Under the pieces are notes generated by a model. The model saw nothing but the letters and a program-made list of their open reading frames with translations. It searched no databases and was not told where the DNA came from. 64,000 nt of DNA from Curtobacterium sp. MCJR17_055 (GTDB lineage: Bacteria > Actinomycetota > Actinomycetes > Actinomycetales > Microbacteriaceae), in assembly GCF_003224335.1 (NCBI RefSeq), contig NZ_QKLF01000002.1:310001-374000 (forward strand), given 5' to 3'. Shown piece by piece: positions 10,120-19,147 of the stretch; within the stretch, counting starts at the first letter, position 1; each line of letters opens with the position of its first letter. A program made the translations under genes and the position numbers.

Positions 10120-10722
10120 ATGAGTGTCCGCATGGGCGTACTCGCACTGCTGGTGGCCGAGCCGGGCTACGGCTACCAGCTCCGGGGGGAGTTCGAGCAC
10201 CGGACCGGGGGCAGCTGGCCGCTGAACATCGGCCAGGTCTACACGACGCTCGATCGGTTGGAGCGCGACGGCCTCGTGGCCCGCGGGGACGCCGACGACG
10301 ACGGACACGTCGTCTACACGGCGACCGACGCGGGCCGCGAGGCGGTCGACCGGTGGTTCAGCGAGCCGGTCCCGGCCAAGCGCGGACGGGACGAACTCGC
10401 GATCAAGTTCGCGATCGCGGTCACGGTCCCCGGCGTCGACGTGCAACGCCTCGTGCAGGTGCAGCGCACGGCAGCGGTCCGGGCACTGCAGGACCTGACG
10501 CGCCTCAAGCGCACCACGGACCCGGCGACCGACCTGGCATGGTCGCTCGTCCTCGAGTCGATGGTGTTCCAGGCCGAGTCCGAGGTCCGCTGGCTCGACC
10601 ACGTGGAGTCGAGCGTCGCGCGGTACCAGCCGACGTCGCGCGGGACCCTCGGCCAGCCCGACGACGAGGACGCGTACGGCAGCGAGCCCACCGGCCGTCG
10701 CTCCGGCGAGGCCGTCCGATGA
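10120..10722 (+). CDS. PadR family transcriptional regulator
   Basis: Winged-helix repressor of 200 aa. The PadR N-terminal domain is clear: MGVLALLVAEPGYGYQLRGE, LNIGQVYTTLDRLERDGLV, and the wing VVYTATDAGREAVDRW, followed by the long C-terminal dimerisation helices (Vir_act_alpha_C type). ATG 10120 follows a GGCGGAGGGGG ribosome site. Its stop overlaps the ABC ATPase start (ATGA). It probably represses this transporter operon and is released by a drug-like ligand, as for known PadR/ABC pairs. Confidence 0.92.
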   Translation: MSVRMGVLALLVAEPGYGYQLRGEFEHRTGGSWPLNIGQVYTTLDRLERDGLVARGDADDDGHVVYTATDAGREAVDRWFSEPVPAKRGRDELAIKFAIAVTVPGVDVQRLVQVQRTAAVRALQDLTRLKRTTDPATDLAWSLVLESMVFQAESEVRWLDHVESSVARYQPTSRGTLGQPDDEDAYGSEPTGRRSGEAVR

Positions 10723-11450
10723 CCTCGACCCCGCTCCTCGAACTCGACGCCGTGGCCGTGCAGTACGGCAGCGGTGCGCAGGCCGTGACCGCTCTGGCCG
10801 GTGTCGACCTGACGATCCGTCCGGGCGAGATGGTCGCCGTGATGGGGACCTCCGGATCGGGCAAGTCGACCCTGTTGTCCGTGTCCGGGACGCTCATGCC
10901 GCCGACGAGCGGTGAGGTCCGCATCGACGGCGAATGGGTGTCCGACCGTCCGGCCCGGGAGCTCGCGGCCCTGCGTCGGCGGGTGCTCGGCTTCGTCTTC
11001 CAGGACTTCAACCTCATCCCCTCGCTGACCGCGGTCGAGAACGTGGCGCTCCCACTCGAGCTCGACGGCTGGCGCACCGGGCGTGCCCGGAAGGCCGCAC
11101 AGCTCGCACTGGAGAGCGTCGAGCTCGGGCACCGCCTCGACGCCTGGCCGGACGACCTCTCCGGCGGCCAGCGGCAGCGGGTCGCGATCGCCCGCGGGGT
11201 CGTCGGCGACCGGAAGCTCGTCCTCGCCGACGAGCCGACCGGTGCCCTCGACTCGCAGACCGGCGAGGTCGTGTTGCGCATGCTCCGCCGACACGTCGAC
11301 TCCGGTGCCGGCGCGCTGCTCGTCACGCACGACGCCCGGCACGCAGCCTGGGCGGACCGGATCGTGTTCCTCCGCGACGGCCGCATCGTCGACGAGACCG
11401 CCTACGCCGGCGTGGAGCTGGCCCTGTCGGACGCGCAGGACCGGTCGTGA
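10719..11450 (+). CDS. ABC transporter ATP-binding protein (MacB/LolD type)
   Basis: ATPase subunit, 243 aa, of an FtsX-type exporter. Walker A GTSGSGKST, Q-loop VFQDFNLIPSLTAVENV, signature LSGGQRQRVAIAR, Walker B LVLADEP with the TGALD D-loop, and H-loop VTHD are all intact. It starts within the stop of padR and ends in a GTGA overlap with the permease gene. Such ATPases power lipid, lipoprotein or antibiotic-peptide extrusion. Confidence 0.93.
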   Translation: MTSTPLLELDAVAVQYGSGAQAVTALAGVDLTIRPGEMVAVMGTSGSGKSTLLSVSGTLMPPTSGEVRIDGEWVSDRPARELAALRRRVLGFVFQDFNLIPSLTAVENVALPLELDGWRTGRARKAAQLALESVELGHRLDAWPDDLSGGQRQRVAIARGVVGDRKLVLADEPTGALDSQTGEVVLRMLRRHVDSGAGALLVTHDARHAAWADRIVFLRDGRIVDETAYAGVELALSDAQDRS

Positions 11451-14254
11451 GCGAGCGGCCCCGTCGGGACACGCACCGTCCGACGATCCGCAGCCGCTCC
11501 CCGTTCGCCCTCCGGCCCGCGCTCCTGCTGGCCCGGCGTCTGGCGTTCGCCCGGACCGGTCGCGCGGTGCTCGTCGCGTCGCTCATCGGGCTGCCGATCG
11601 CCGGACTCGCGGCGGGCAGCGTGCTCATCGCGTCGACGACACAGAGCACCGAGGACGAGTTGACCGTCGAGCTCGGGCGGTCCGCCGCGCTCCTCGAGTC
11701 GAACGGCCCGGACCTGGTCGGGATGCGGCAGGACCCGGTCGACCGCTACGCCGCCGTGACGCGGCCCGGCACGCCGCTCCAGCGTTGGCAGGACGACCCC
11801 ACCAGCACCGACGCCGACACCCCGGCCCCGCCGACCGCGGACCTGCTCACCTCTGTCCCGGACGGAGCCGCGTCCATCCCGGTGCGGGAGGGCTCCGCGG
11901 TCGTCGCCGGGCCGGAGGTCCCCGTGACGGTCACCGCGGTCGAGGGCGAGACCTGGGCCGGCGCCCTCCACGGGCACTGGGACCGGATCGACGGCGCCGT
12001 CCCGCGCGCCGCAGGCCAGGTGCTCGTGACACCCGCCACGCTCGACCGCCTGCACGTCGCCGTCGGCGAGACACTCGAGCTCGAGGACCCGGTGCAGCGG
12101 CAGGTCACGATCGTCGGCACACTCCGCGACCTCGGTCGACCGTCGTCCACCCTCGCCGTGTTCGGCCCGTGGGGGTCCCTCGGGCTCGGCGACGACGACG
12201 CCACCCAGGTGTTCCTCCCCGACCACAGCGTGACCTGGCCCGAGGTCCAGCGGTACAACGACCACGGCATCGTGGTCGAGTCCCGGGCCGTCGTGCTCGA
12301 CCCGCCCTTCGCCAGCAGGAGCTCCGGCGGGTACGACCCGATCGTCAGTTACGGGTACGTCGGCCTCGCCGGGGCGTTCGCCCTGTTCGAGGTCGGGTTG
12401 CTCGCGGCTGCGGCGTTCCTGGTGAGCTCCCGTGCGGACACCCGCTCGCACGCGGTGCTGGCGAGCGTCGGCGGCGACCGGCGCTTCCTCTTCACGGTCG
12501 TGTCGTCCTCCGGCCTCGTGCTCGGTGCCGTCGGAGCGGTGTGCGGCACCGTGCTCGGCATCGGCGGCGGTGTCGCGGCCTTCCACCTGCTCGACTCGGG
12601 GGACCGCGCTCGCTACCCCGGGGTGCACCTGCCATGGCTCGTGCTGCTCGCCGTCGTGGCGCTCGGGGTCCTGGCCGGGTGGGCGGCCTCGCTCGTCGCC
12701 GCCAGGAGCGCGAGCCGCGTCGACGTGGACAGTGCCCTCCGTGGCGCCACCCGCCCCGCGCCCGCGTCCCGGCGTCGGTGGGCCGCAGCCGCGGGACCCG
12801 TGCTCGCCGGGGTCGGCGTGCTGATGACGATGGCCTGCGGCGTGGGCGTGCTGATGCTCAACGACCGTCCGGTGCAGGACGACCACCTCGCGCTCGTGGT
12901 CGGCGTCGGCGTGGCGGTCGGCCCCTGCCTGGCGCAGCTCGGCATCGTCCTCGCCGCGCGTCGGCTGCTCGCCGGGGTCGCCCGGATCGGGGAGCGGCTC
13001 GGTCTGCCCGCCCGGATCGCCGTCCGCGACGCCGTCCGCAACCCGGTCCGGACGGTCCCCGTGCTCGCGAGCGTGATGAGCGTCGTGTTCGTCTCGACCG
13101 TCGTGCTGACCTTCGCGGCCGCGGGACAGGCGCAGACCGACGCGCAGTACGAGTTCTCCACCGCGGAGGGCGTGGGCACCGCGTCCATCACCGGGGACGG
13201 GATCGACGCGGCGCTCCGCGACCGGGCACTCCGGGTCGTGCGCCAGGTCCTGCCCGACGCCGACGTCCGACTCCTCGGCGCGGGCGTCGAGACCGGGTCC
13301 GACGACGCCCCGGTCACCCTGCCCGTCGACGTGCACCAGCGGGACTGTGCCGACAGCAGCACCGGAGCGTGCTCCGACTGGTTGAGCGCACCGGACGCCT
13401 CGCGCCCGCACGTCCTGACCGGAGACGTCGACGACCTCGCCGAGCTCCTCGGCCACCGGCCGTCCCGGGTCGCACGCGCCTCACTCGAACGCGGTGACGC
13501 CGTCTCCATGCGGCCCGAGTACGTGCGCGACGGCGTGGTCCGGCTCGACACCCGACCCTTCTCGCAGTTCACCGCGTACGGCGAGCAGCCGACCTCGCGG
13601 GCGACGAGCTCGACGACCCTGCCGGCCGTGGTCGAGCACACCGACCAACCCCTCCACCTCGGACTGTTCCTCACGCCGCAGGGCGCCCAGCGGCACGGGC
13701 TCGAGACCGAGCGCTCCTTCCTGGTCGGGTCCTTCCCGGGTGGCATCACCGACGAGCAGACGGACACCCTCGCGGCGACCTGGCAGACCGCGGCGGGTGC
13801 CGACGCCGACCTCTGGTACCCGTGGTTCTCGGTGGAGAACGGCCCCGAGGACCCGTTCCGACCGATCGCGGTCGTCGTCACACTCCTGGCCGGGATCGTC
13901 ACGCTCGGTGCCACGACCGTGGCGATCGGGCTGGCGCGGGCCGACGGGCGTCGTGACGACGAGGTGCTCGACGCGGTCGGCGCCTCGCCCGGTGTCCGCC
14001 GCCTGGTCTCGACGTGGCAGGCCGCGCTGCTCACGCTGGTCGGCTCGCTGGTCGGGGTCGCGCTCGGGACCCTGCCGCTCCGCGCCCTGACGCTCCGGTT
14101 CACACCGACACCGGACGGCGTCGTCCACATGCCGTTCGCCCCGGACCCGGTGTCGCTCGCGGTGCTCGGACTCGGGCTGCCGGTCCTCGTGACCGCGGGG
14201 GTCTGGGCGGTCGCCGGTCGGCGACGGCGTGTGGCGGTCCGACGGACCGCCTGA
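11447..14254 (+). CDS. FtsX-like ABC transporter permease
   Basis: Integral membrane partner of the preceding ATPase, 935 aa, GTG start overlapping its stop. An N-terminal membrane segment (about residues 38-60) is followed by a large extracellular region, an FtsX core with three helices (about 300-420), further helices (about 440-560), a second extracellular domain and a final FtsX core (about 805-930, ending in RRRRVAVRRTA). The duplicated FtsX layout matches actinobacterial macrolide/bacitracin-type exporters. Substrate not shown. Confidence 0.88.
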   Translation: MSERPRRDTHRPTIRSRSPFALRPALLLARRLAFARTGRAVLVASLIGLPIAGLAAGSVLIASTTQSTEDELTVELGRSAALLESNGPDLVGMRQDPVDRYAAVTRPGTPLQRWQDDPTSTDADTPAPPTADLLTSVPDGAASIPVREGSAVVAGPEVPVTVTAVEGETWAGALHGHWDRIDGAVPRAAGQVLVTPATLDRLHVAVGETLELEDPVQRQVTIVGTLRDLGRPSSTLAVFGPWGSLGLGDDDATQVFLPDHSVTWPEVQRYNDHGIVVESRAVVLDPPFASRSSGGYDPIVSYGYVGLAGAFALFEVGLLAAAAFLVSSRADTRSHAVLASVGGDRRFLFTVVSSSGLVLGAVGAVCGTVLGIGGGVAAFHLLDSGDRARYPGVHLPWLVLLAVVALGVLAGWAASLVAARSASRVDVDSALRGATRPAPASRRRWAAAAGPVLAGVGVLMTMACGVGVLMLNDRPVQDDHLALVVGVGVAVGPCLAQLGIVLAARRLLAGVARIGERLGLPARIAVRDAVRNPVRTVPVLASVMSVVFVSTVVLTFAAAGQAQTDAQYEFSTAEGVGTASITGDGIDAALRDRALRVVRQVLPDADVRLLGAGVETGSDDAPVTLPVDVHQRDCADSSTGACSDWLSAPDASRPHVLTGDVDDLAELLGHRPSRVARASLERGDAVSMRPEYVRDGVVRLDTRPFSQFTAYGEQPTSRATSSTTLPAVVEHTDQPLHLGLFLTPQGAQRHGLETERSFLVGSFPGGITDEQTDTLAATWQTAAGADADLWYPWFSVENGPEDPFRPIAVVVTLLAGIVTLGATTVAIGLARADGRRDDEVLDAVGASPGVRRLVSTWQAALLTLVGSLVGVALGTLPLRALTLRFTPTPDGVVHMPFAPDPVSLAVLGLGLPVLVTAGVWAVAGRRRRVAVRRTA

Positions 14255-14255
14255 C

Positions 14256-14297
14256 GGACGGGAGGCCCGCTGCCAGCTGGCTGCGAGCCTCCCGTCC
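14256..14297. terminator. GACGGGAGGC-type palindrome, copy 3
   Basis: GGACGGGAGGC and GCCTCCCGTCC pair across a loop containing TGCCAGCTGG, immediately after the FtsX permease stop and facing a convergent small gene. Confidence 0.7.
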
Positions 14298-14330
14298 GGC
14301 GGTCACGTCGCCGGCAGCGGACTCGACGCG

Positions 14331-14615
14331 CTAGTCGGCGAGCCGGGCGAGCAGGGGCAGGAAGAGCCCGGCCAGCCATGACAGCACCAGCACCGACGCG
14401 CCGACCGCGAGGATCCGTCGGCGTCGGCGCTGCCGAGGGGTCTCGTCGACGCCCCACACGCCGGCCCGGACGAGGACACGGTTCGCCTCGCCGACCAGGC
14501 GGCGGACCTCCGGGTCCTCCATGTCGAGACGGCCGGCCTCGGCGTGGTCGGCGATCGCGGTGGCCTCGTCCACCGTCAGCGCGGTGTCACCGGTCGGCCG
14601 GTCCCTGCGTCGCAT
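14331..14615 (-). CDS. small membrane protein, 94 aa
   Basis: Not assigned to a family. A charged N-terminal half (LTVDEATAIADHAEAGRLD, DPEVRRLVGEANRVLV) is followed by a basic stop-transfer-like run (RQRRRRR) and one C-terminal membrane helix (ILAVGASVLVLSWLAGLFLPLL). The tail-anchored layout suggests a single-pass protein with its N-terminus inside. ATG 14615 was chosen over an in-frame start 63 bases upstream, whose residues look non-coding. Function unknown. Confidence 0.6.
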   Translation of the reverse strand: MRRRDRPTGDTALTVDEATAIADHAEAGRLDMEDPEVRRLVGEANRVLVRAGVWGVDETPRQRRRRRILAVGASVLVLSWLAGLFLPLLARLAD

Positions 14616-14724
14616 GCGCACCACGGTAGCCCGCCGGTGGGGTCGTCGACACCCCGGAACGGCAACCGCGCTCGGCACTCGCGCGGTGCCGGGTCCGCTG
14701 CGCGATGTCGGGCGCCGCGACCGT

Positions 14725-15390
14725 CTACTCGGGGAGCGGCTCCGCGTACGTGCGGAAGTCGCCGCGCTCGGTGTGGATCGACCAGAGCCGCTCGGCGATC
14801 GCGGCGCCCGAGTGGTCCTGTTGCCCGTCGTCGATGCCGAACGGGATGATGAGCTGGCCGACGTGGACCTGCTCGTCCCGCACGGCGTCGTGGAGCAGCT
14901 GCGCGTAGGCGCTCTCGCCGGCGAAGGCGACCGACGTGCCGGTGACGCGCGCGCCCGGACGGACCGCGCTGCCGCCGTTGACGAACAGGATCGTGCCGGA
15001 GCCGATCGCGCGCATGCCGGGCAGGACCTGGCGGACGGCGTTCACCGAGCCGTAGACGGAGAACTCGATCGGGCCGACGAGGTCCTCGGCGGTCGTCTCG
15101 AGCACCGGCCGCATGTACTCCTTCGCGGGCAGCGGGCTGTACTGCAGGACCTCGATCGGGCCGAGCTGCTCGGTGGCCTGCTCGAGCGCGCGGCGGAGGG
15201 AGTCCCCGTCGCGGACGTTCGCGGCGAACCCGGCGGCCTGGTGCCCCTGCTCCCGGAGCGAGGCGGCGAGCTCGTCGAGGCGGGCCTGGTTGCGGGAGAT
15301 CAGGGCGACGGCGAAGCCCTCACGGGCGAAACGCTCGGCGACGGCGAGCCCGAGGCCCTTGCCGGCGCCGACGATGGCGATGGTGGTCAT
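14725..15390 (-). CDS. SDR family oxidoreductase
   Basis: Short-chain dehydrogenase-like protein of 221 aa. The N-terminal NAD(P) site is IVGAGKGLGLAVAERFAREG, close to the SDR TGxxxGxG pattern, and FVNGGSAV is in the serine-strand position. The usual YxxxK is not obvious; SAYAQLLHDAV occupies the place, lacking the lysine four residues after tyrosine, so it may be an atypical or non-catalytic SDR. The MerR-type gene upstream on the same strand begins 461 bases away, ending 60 bases before this start, and likely regulates it. Confidence 0.78.
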   Translation of the reverse strand: MTTIAIVGAGKGLGLAVAERFAREGFAVALISRNQARLDELAASLREQGHQAAGFAANVRDGDSLRRALEQATEQLGPIEVLQYSPLPAKEYMRPVLETTAEDLVGPIEFSVYGSVNAVRQVLPGMRAIGSGTILFVNGGSAVRPGARVTGTSVAFAGESAYAQLLHDAVRDEQVHVGQLIIPFGIDDGQQDHSGAAIAERLWSIHTERGDFRTYAEPLPE

Positions 15391-15449
15391 GTGGTCCTCC
15401 AGGGACTGGTGGTGGTCGTTCCACTGAACCAGGCGGCCTCCTGCGGCAG

Positions 15450-15851
15450 TCAGGTCCGGTCCGGCAGGCACGCGTCGGCCGACACCAGGGCGTCGATGCG
15501 CGCCGGTCGCCGCCGGCCGGACAGGTAGTCGTCGAGCGTCTCCCGCCGAGCCCGGAGCCGCGCTTCCTGCCGGAGCAGGTCGTCCCGGACCTGCTCGACC
15601 CGGGCGAGGAGGTCCGCCGGCGGCGGTCCCCCGGCGTCTCCGGCCACACAGGGCACCACGTCACGGAGGAGTCCCGACGAGAGCCCGGCCGCGAAGAGGT
15701 CCTGGATGAGCGCGACCATCTCGACCGCGTCCGGGTCGTAGTCCCGGTACCCGTTCGGACGCCGTCTGCTCGTGATGAGCCCCTCGTGCTCGTAGTACCG
15801 CAGCGCCCGCGTGCTCACACCCGTCGCCGCGCTCAACTCGCCGATCAGCAC
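15450..15851 (-). CDS. MerR family transcriptional regulator
   Basis: 133-aa regulator. MerR winged HTH: IGELSAATGVSTRALRYYEHEGLI, then RRPNGYRDYDPDAVEMVALI, then a C-terminal coiled-coil dimer helix (LLARVEQVRDDLLRQEARLRARRETL). There is no cysteine metal site of the CueR/ZntR kind, so it more likely senses an organic ligand. It is divergent from an SDR gene with a MerR-like inverted repeat between them, and lies upstream of a second SDR on its own strand. Confidence 0.9.
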   Translation of the reverse strand: MLIGELSAATGVSTRALRYYEHEGLITSRRRPNGYRDYDPDAVEMVALIQDLFAAGLSSGLLRDVVPCVAGDAGGPPPADLLARVEQVRDDLLRQEARLRARRETLDDYLSGRRRPARIDALVSADACLPDRT

Positions 15852-15869
15852 GATCCCGCCGCCCTCCGC

Positions 15870-15900
15870 TTGACCTTGACGCTGACGTCAATGTCTACGG
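15870..15900. promoter_or_regulatory. MerR-type operator/promoter between divergent genes
   Basis: TTGACG and CGTCAA (15876-15891) form an inverted repeat around a 4-bp centre, inside CCTTGACGCTGACGTCAATG. This looks like the long-spacer promoters controlled by MerR proteins. It faces both the MerR gene and the SDR at 15908. Confidence 0.6.
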
Positions 15901-15907
15901 TACCCGC

Positions 15908-16678
15908 ATGACCACAGCAGCACAGATGCGCGACCGCACCGCCCTCGTCACCGGGGGCTCCACCGGGATCGGGGCCGCCGTCGCCGACGCCCTCGCGCGA
16001 GCGGGAGCGCACCTCGTCCTCGTCGCCCGGGACGCCACCCGGCTCGAGCAGACCGCCGACGGCATCCGCGACCGGCACGGTGTCCCCGTCACGACCATCG
16101 CACTCGACCTGGCCGAGGACGGAGCCGTCGCCCGCCTGCTCGACCGCCTGGCAGGCGACGGGACCGAGATCGAACTGCTGGTCGGCAGTGCCGGCGTGGC
16201 TTCGCGGGGCCTCGTCGTCGACAGCGACCCGGTCGCCCTGCGCCGCCTCGTCGACCTCAACGTCGGAGCACTCACCGAACTCACGACGGCGGTGGTCACG
16301 CGGATGGTCGAGCGGGGGCACGGTTCCGTCGTCTCGATCGCGAGCACCGGCGGGTTCGCCCCGGCACCGGTCCTGGCGGCCTACGCGGCCTCGAAGGCGT
16401 ACGTCCTGTCGTTCACGCAGGCGCTCTGGGCCGAGACACGGCGAAGCGGCGTGCGGGTCGTCGCCGTCAGTCCCGGCCCGACGCGGACCCCGATGAACGC
16501 GGCCACCGGCCGGTGGGGACGCCGACCCGAGCAGGTCGCCGCGACCGTCCTCGCGGCGCTCGACGGCTCCGGCCCGTCCGTCGTCGACGGGCGGGCGAAC
16601 ACGCTCGCCGCGACCGTGCTGCGGCTGCTGCCGACCCGTGCCGTCACCGCGCTCGCCATGCGGGTGCTGGCGCGGTAG
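15908..16678 (+). CDS. SDR family NAD(P)-dependent oxidoreductase
   Basis: Classical short-chain dehydrogenase, 256 aa. Cofactor motif TGGSTGIGAAVADAL (residues about 16-30), GSAG in place of the usual NNAG, the catalytic Ser in VSIASTGGF, and YAASK for Tyr/Lys, followed by PGPTRTPM. It resembles the DltE/YqjQ-like group of acyl- or keto-reductases. Divergently transcribed from MerR through a MerR-type operator, so it is a probable MerR target. Substrate unknown. Confidence 0.9.
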   Translation: MTTAAQMRDRTALVTGGSTGIGAAVADALARAGAHLVLVARDATRLEQTADGIRDRHGVPVTTIALDLAEDGAVARLLDRLAGDGTEIELLVGSAGVASRGLVVDSDPVALRRLVDLNVGALTELTTAVVTRMVERGHGSVVSIASTGGFAPAPVLAAYAASKAYVLSFTQALWAETRRSGVRVVAVSPGPTRTPMNAATGRWGRRPEQVAATVLAALDGSGPSVVDGRANTLAATVLRLLPTRAVTALAMRVLAR

Positions 16679-16683
16679 CGGCT

Positions 16684-16712
16684 GCCGGCCACGGCCACGG
16701 CCACGGCGACGG
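16684..16712. repeat. short tandem GGCCAC/GGCGAC run
   Basis: Tandem GGCCAC hexamers degrade into GGCGAC between the SDR stop and the sugar dehydrogenase. Probably slippage-prone and without clear function. Confidence 0.4.
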
Positions 16713-16781
16713 CGACGCTCCACCCAGCGGTTGTGCACCTGCGCGGGGTGCAATCGACGGACACGCACCGGGAGGCACACC

Positions 16782-17897
16782 ATGGGCAGGACACGTCGTA
16801 CCGTCTCGGCCGCGAGCGTCGCGCTCGTCGCCCTGACCCTCACCGCCTGCACGGGTACATCCGAGGCCGGCCCGGACCGCGTGCCCCGGGCCTCCGCACC
16901 GGCCGACCTGGCTGCCGGGCAGCTGGCGCCGGACGGCGAGACGACCGACGTCGTCACCGGACTGGAGGCCCCCTGGTCCGTCGTGCGCACCGGTGACGGT
17001 CCCGACGCGCTCATCAGCCTCCGGGACTCCGCGGAGGTGCTGGAGCTGACGGCCGACGGCGAACGCCGCACGGTCGGGACGGTCCCCGGTGTCCGACACG
17101 GGGGCGAGGGCGGCCTGCTCGGACTCGCCCTGCACGAGGACGACCTGTTCGTGTACTCGACCGGCGAGGACGGCAACCGCATCGAGCGCTACGACCTGGA
17201 GGGACGAGCCGGGTCGACCGTGCTCGGGGACGCCACGACGCTCATCGACGACCTGCCCGCGAACACGTTCCACGACGGCGGGCGGATCGCGTTCGGCCCG
17301 GACGGCATGCTCTACGCCAGTGTCGGCGACGCCGGCGCGAGCGAGGACGCGCAGGACCGGGACTCGCTCGCGGGCAAGATCCTCCGCCTCACCCCGGACG
17401 GCGACGTGCCCGACGACAACCCGTTCCCCGGCTCCCCCGTGTGGAGCCTCGGGCACCGGAACGTGCAGGGCCTCGGGTGGAGCGCGGACGGGACGATGTT
17501 CGCGTCCGAGTTCGGGCAGGACGCCCGCGACGAGCTCAACGTCATCGAGCCGGGGAGCAACTACGGCTGGCCGGAGGTCGAGGGCACCGGGGGCGAGGAC
17601 CAGGGGTTCGTCGACCCGGTCCAGCAGTGGTCGACCGACGACGCCAGTCCGAGCGGCCTCGCCGTCGTCGGGGACACCGTGTTCATCGCGAACCTGCAGG
17701 GCCGGGTGCTCCGCGGCGTCCCGGTCGACGACCCCGGCACCGCGCACGAGTACTTCGCCGGGGAGTACGGCCGGATCCGCACGGTGCTCGCCGGCCCGGA
17801 CGACACGCTCTGGTTGGTGACGAACAACACGGACGGCCGCGGCGACCCGGGTGAGGGCGACGACCGGATCGTGCAGGTCCCGCTGACCACGGGCTGA
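16782..17897 (+). CDS. PQQ-dependent sugar dehydrogenase-like lipoprotein
   Basis: Soluble glucose dehydrogenase/sorbosone dehydrogenase beta-propeller family, 371 aa, exported. The signal peptide ends in a lipobox (LTLTAC, about residue 23), so the mature protein is membrane-anchored outside the cell. Family motifs: GLEAPWSVV, GGEGGLLGLAL, FHDGGRIAFGPDGMLYASVG and the WSLGHRNVQGL active-site block, then SNYGWPEVEG. The start follows GGGAGG. PQQ dependence is inferred from family; no PQQ biosynthesis genes are in the window. Confidence 0.9.
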   Translation: MGRTRRTVSAASVALVALTLTACTGTSEAGPDRVPRASAPADLAAGQLAPDGETTDVVTGLEAPWSVVRTGDGPDALISLRDSAEVLELTADGERRTVGTVPGVRHGGEGGLLGLALHEDDLFVYSTGEDGNRIERYDLEGRAGSTVLGDATTLIDDLPANTFHDGGRIAFGPDGMLYASVGDAGASEDAQDRDSLAGKILRLTPDGDVPDDNPFPGSPVWSLGHRNVQGLGWSADGTMFASEFGQDARDELNVIEPGSNYGWPEVEGTGGEDQGFVDPVQQWSTDDASPSGLAVVGDTVFIANLQGRVLRGVPVDDPGTAHEYFAGEYGRIRTVLAGPDDTLWLVTNNTDGRGDPGEGDDRIVQVPLTTG

Positions 17898-17919
17898 CCG
17901 ACTGACCGGCCGGACGACC

Positions 17920-17951
17920 GACGGGCCGACCGGGTGACCGGCCGGCCCGTC
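17920..17951. terminator. bidirectional hairpin
   Basis: GACGGGCCG and CGGCCCGTC form a 9-bp stem between convergent genes (sugar dehydrogenase and reductase). No U-run. Confidence 0.55.
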
Positions 17952-17973
17952 GTCACGTCGTCACGTCCCCACG

Positions 17974-19041
17974 TCAAGGGACGAGCCGCTCCGCCCGGTA
18001 CCGGTCGAACAGCCGGGTGAAGGAGTCGAGCGTCCGGTGGTGCTCGGTGAACCCGGCGAGCCGGCTCTTCGACATGTCGGTCATCACCTCGATGTCGCGG
18101 CCGAGGTCGGCGTCCGTGTGCCACCACGACGCGAGGCGCTCCAGGTCGGGCTCGACGAGACCGTGCTCGGCGACGACCTCCGCCCAGACCGGTGCGGCGT
18201 CGGCCATCTGCTGCTCGAACGGCCGCGGCGCGGTGTCGAAACCCTCGGCCTCGACGCCCAGGTGCGCGGCGATCCGCGGCCACATCCAGCGCCAGCGGAA
18301 CACGTCGCCGTTCGCGGTGTTGAACGCCTCGTCGGCACCGGCCGGGTCGGTCGCGGCCCACACCATCTGCGCGGCGAGCAGGTCGGCGTCGGTGACGTCG
18401 GTCAGCCCGTTCCACTGCGTCTCGCTGCCGGGGAACACCATCGGGCGCCCGGTGTGGCGGCTGATCGCGGCGGCGACGGCGATCGTCAGACCCATGTTCA
18501 TCGCGTTGCCGACGGCGTACCCGAGGACGGTGTGCGAGCGGTGCACCGACCAGGTGAAGCCCTGACGTGCGGCGGCGGCGAACAGCTCGTCCTCCTGTGC
18601 GTAGTAGAAGTTGTCGACGTCCAGCCGGGGCTCGTCCTCGTGGAACGGGGTGTCCGGCATCGCGCCCTGGCCGTACGCCTCGAACGGACCGAGGTAGTGC
18701 TTCAGGCCGGTCATCAGCGCCACGTGCTGCACCGGCGCACCGGACAGTGCGGCGAGGAGGTCGCGCACCATGCCGCCGTTCACCGCGATGTTCTCGGCCT
18801 CAGTGGCCTGGCGGGACCACGCCGTGAAGAACACGTGTGTCGCCGGGACGTCGGCGAGCGCCGCCGCGAGGGACGCCGCCGACCGGAGGTCCGCCGACTG
18901 CCAGGTGACCCCGGGGCGCTCGGCTCCGGGTCGGCGCGAGAGCGCGGTGACGGTCCAGCCGTCGCTCACGAGGTGGTCGACGATCGCCGATCCGGCGATG
19001 CCGGTGGCGCCGACGACGAGGGCGTGCGGGGTCGCGGTCAT
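17974..19041 (-). CDS. PRISE-like SDR (5-beta-reductase/iridoid synthase family)
   Basis: Extended SDR of 355 aa. N-terminal NADP motif VVGATGIAGSAIVDHL, then SRRPG for NADP specificity, TGLKHYLGPFEAYG (family KHY/GP block) and NFYYAQEDELF, the NFYYxxED motif that sets progesterone 5-beta-reductase/iridoid synthase-like enzymes apart. Plant members reduce enone C=C bonds by 1,4-addition; bacterial members have enone reductase activity but unclear physiology. Tyr in NFYY is the catalytic residue in the family. It stands alone, convergent with the sugar dehydrogenase. Confidence 0.82.
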   Translation of the reverse strand: MTATPHALVVGATGIAGSAIVDHLVSDGWTVTALSRRPGAERPGVTWQSADLRSAASLAAALADVPATHVFFTAWSRQATEAENIAVNGGMVRDLLAALSGAPVQHVALMTGLKHYLGPFEAYGQGAMPDTPFHEDEPRLDVDNFYYAQEDELFAAAARQGFTWSVHRSHTVLGYAVGNAMNMGLTIAVAAAISRHTGRPMVFPGSETQWNGLTDVTDADLLAAQMVWAATDPAGADEAFNTANGDVFRWRWMWPRIAAHLGVEAEGFDTAPRPFEQQMADAAPVWAEVVAEHGLVEPDLERLASWWHTDADLGRDIEVMTDMSKSRLAGFTEHHRTLDSFTRLFDRYRAERLVP

Positions 19042-19133
19042 GCGGGTCCTTCCGTGGGGGCGGTGGACCGGAGACAACACCTGTCGCCTGGGTGTATTCC
19101 GGTGCCCTCTTCCGCCGCCCGCTCGCGCGGTGG

Positions 19134-19146
19134 CCGGGAGGCCCGG
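19134..19146 (-). terminator. short hairpin at end of bacteriocin operon
   Basis: CCGGG-AGG-CCCGG immediately after the ABC ATPase stop. It contains half of the GGGAGGC repeat motif. Weak on its own. Confidence 0.3.
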
Positions 19147-19147
19147 A

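Noticed and set aside
11402..13456. 684-residue open frame on the strand opposite the FtsX permease
   Set aside because: Low-complexity Arg/Gly/Asp composition and full overlap with a well-supported gene; GC-rich antisense artefact.
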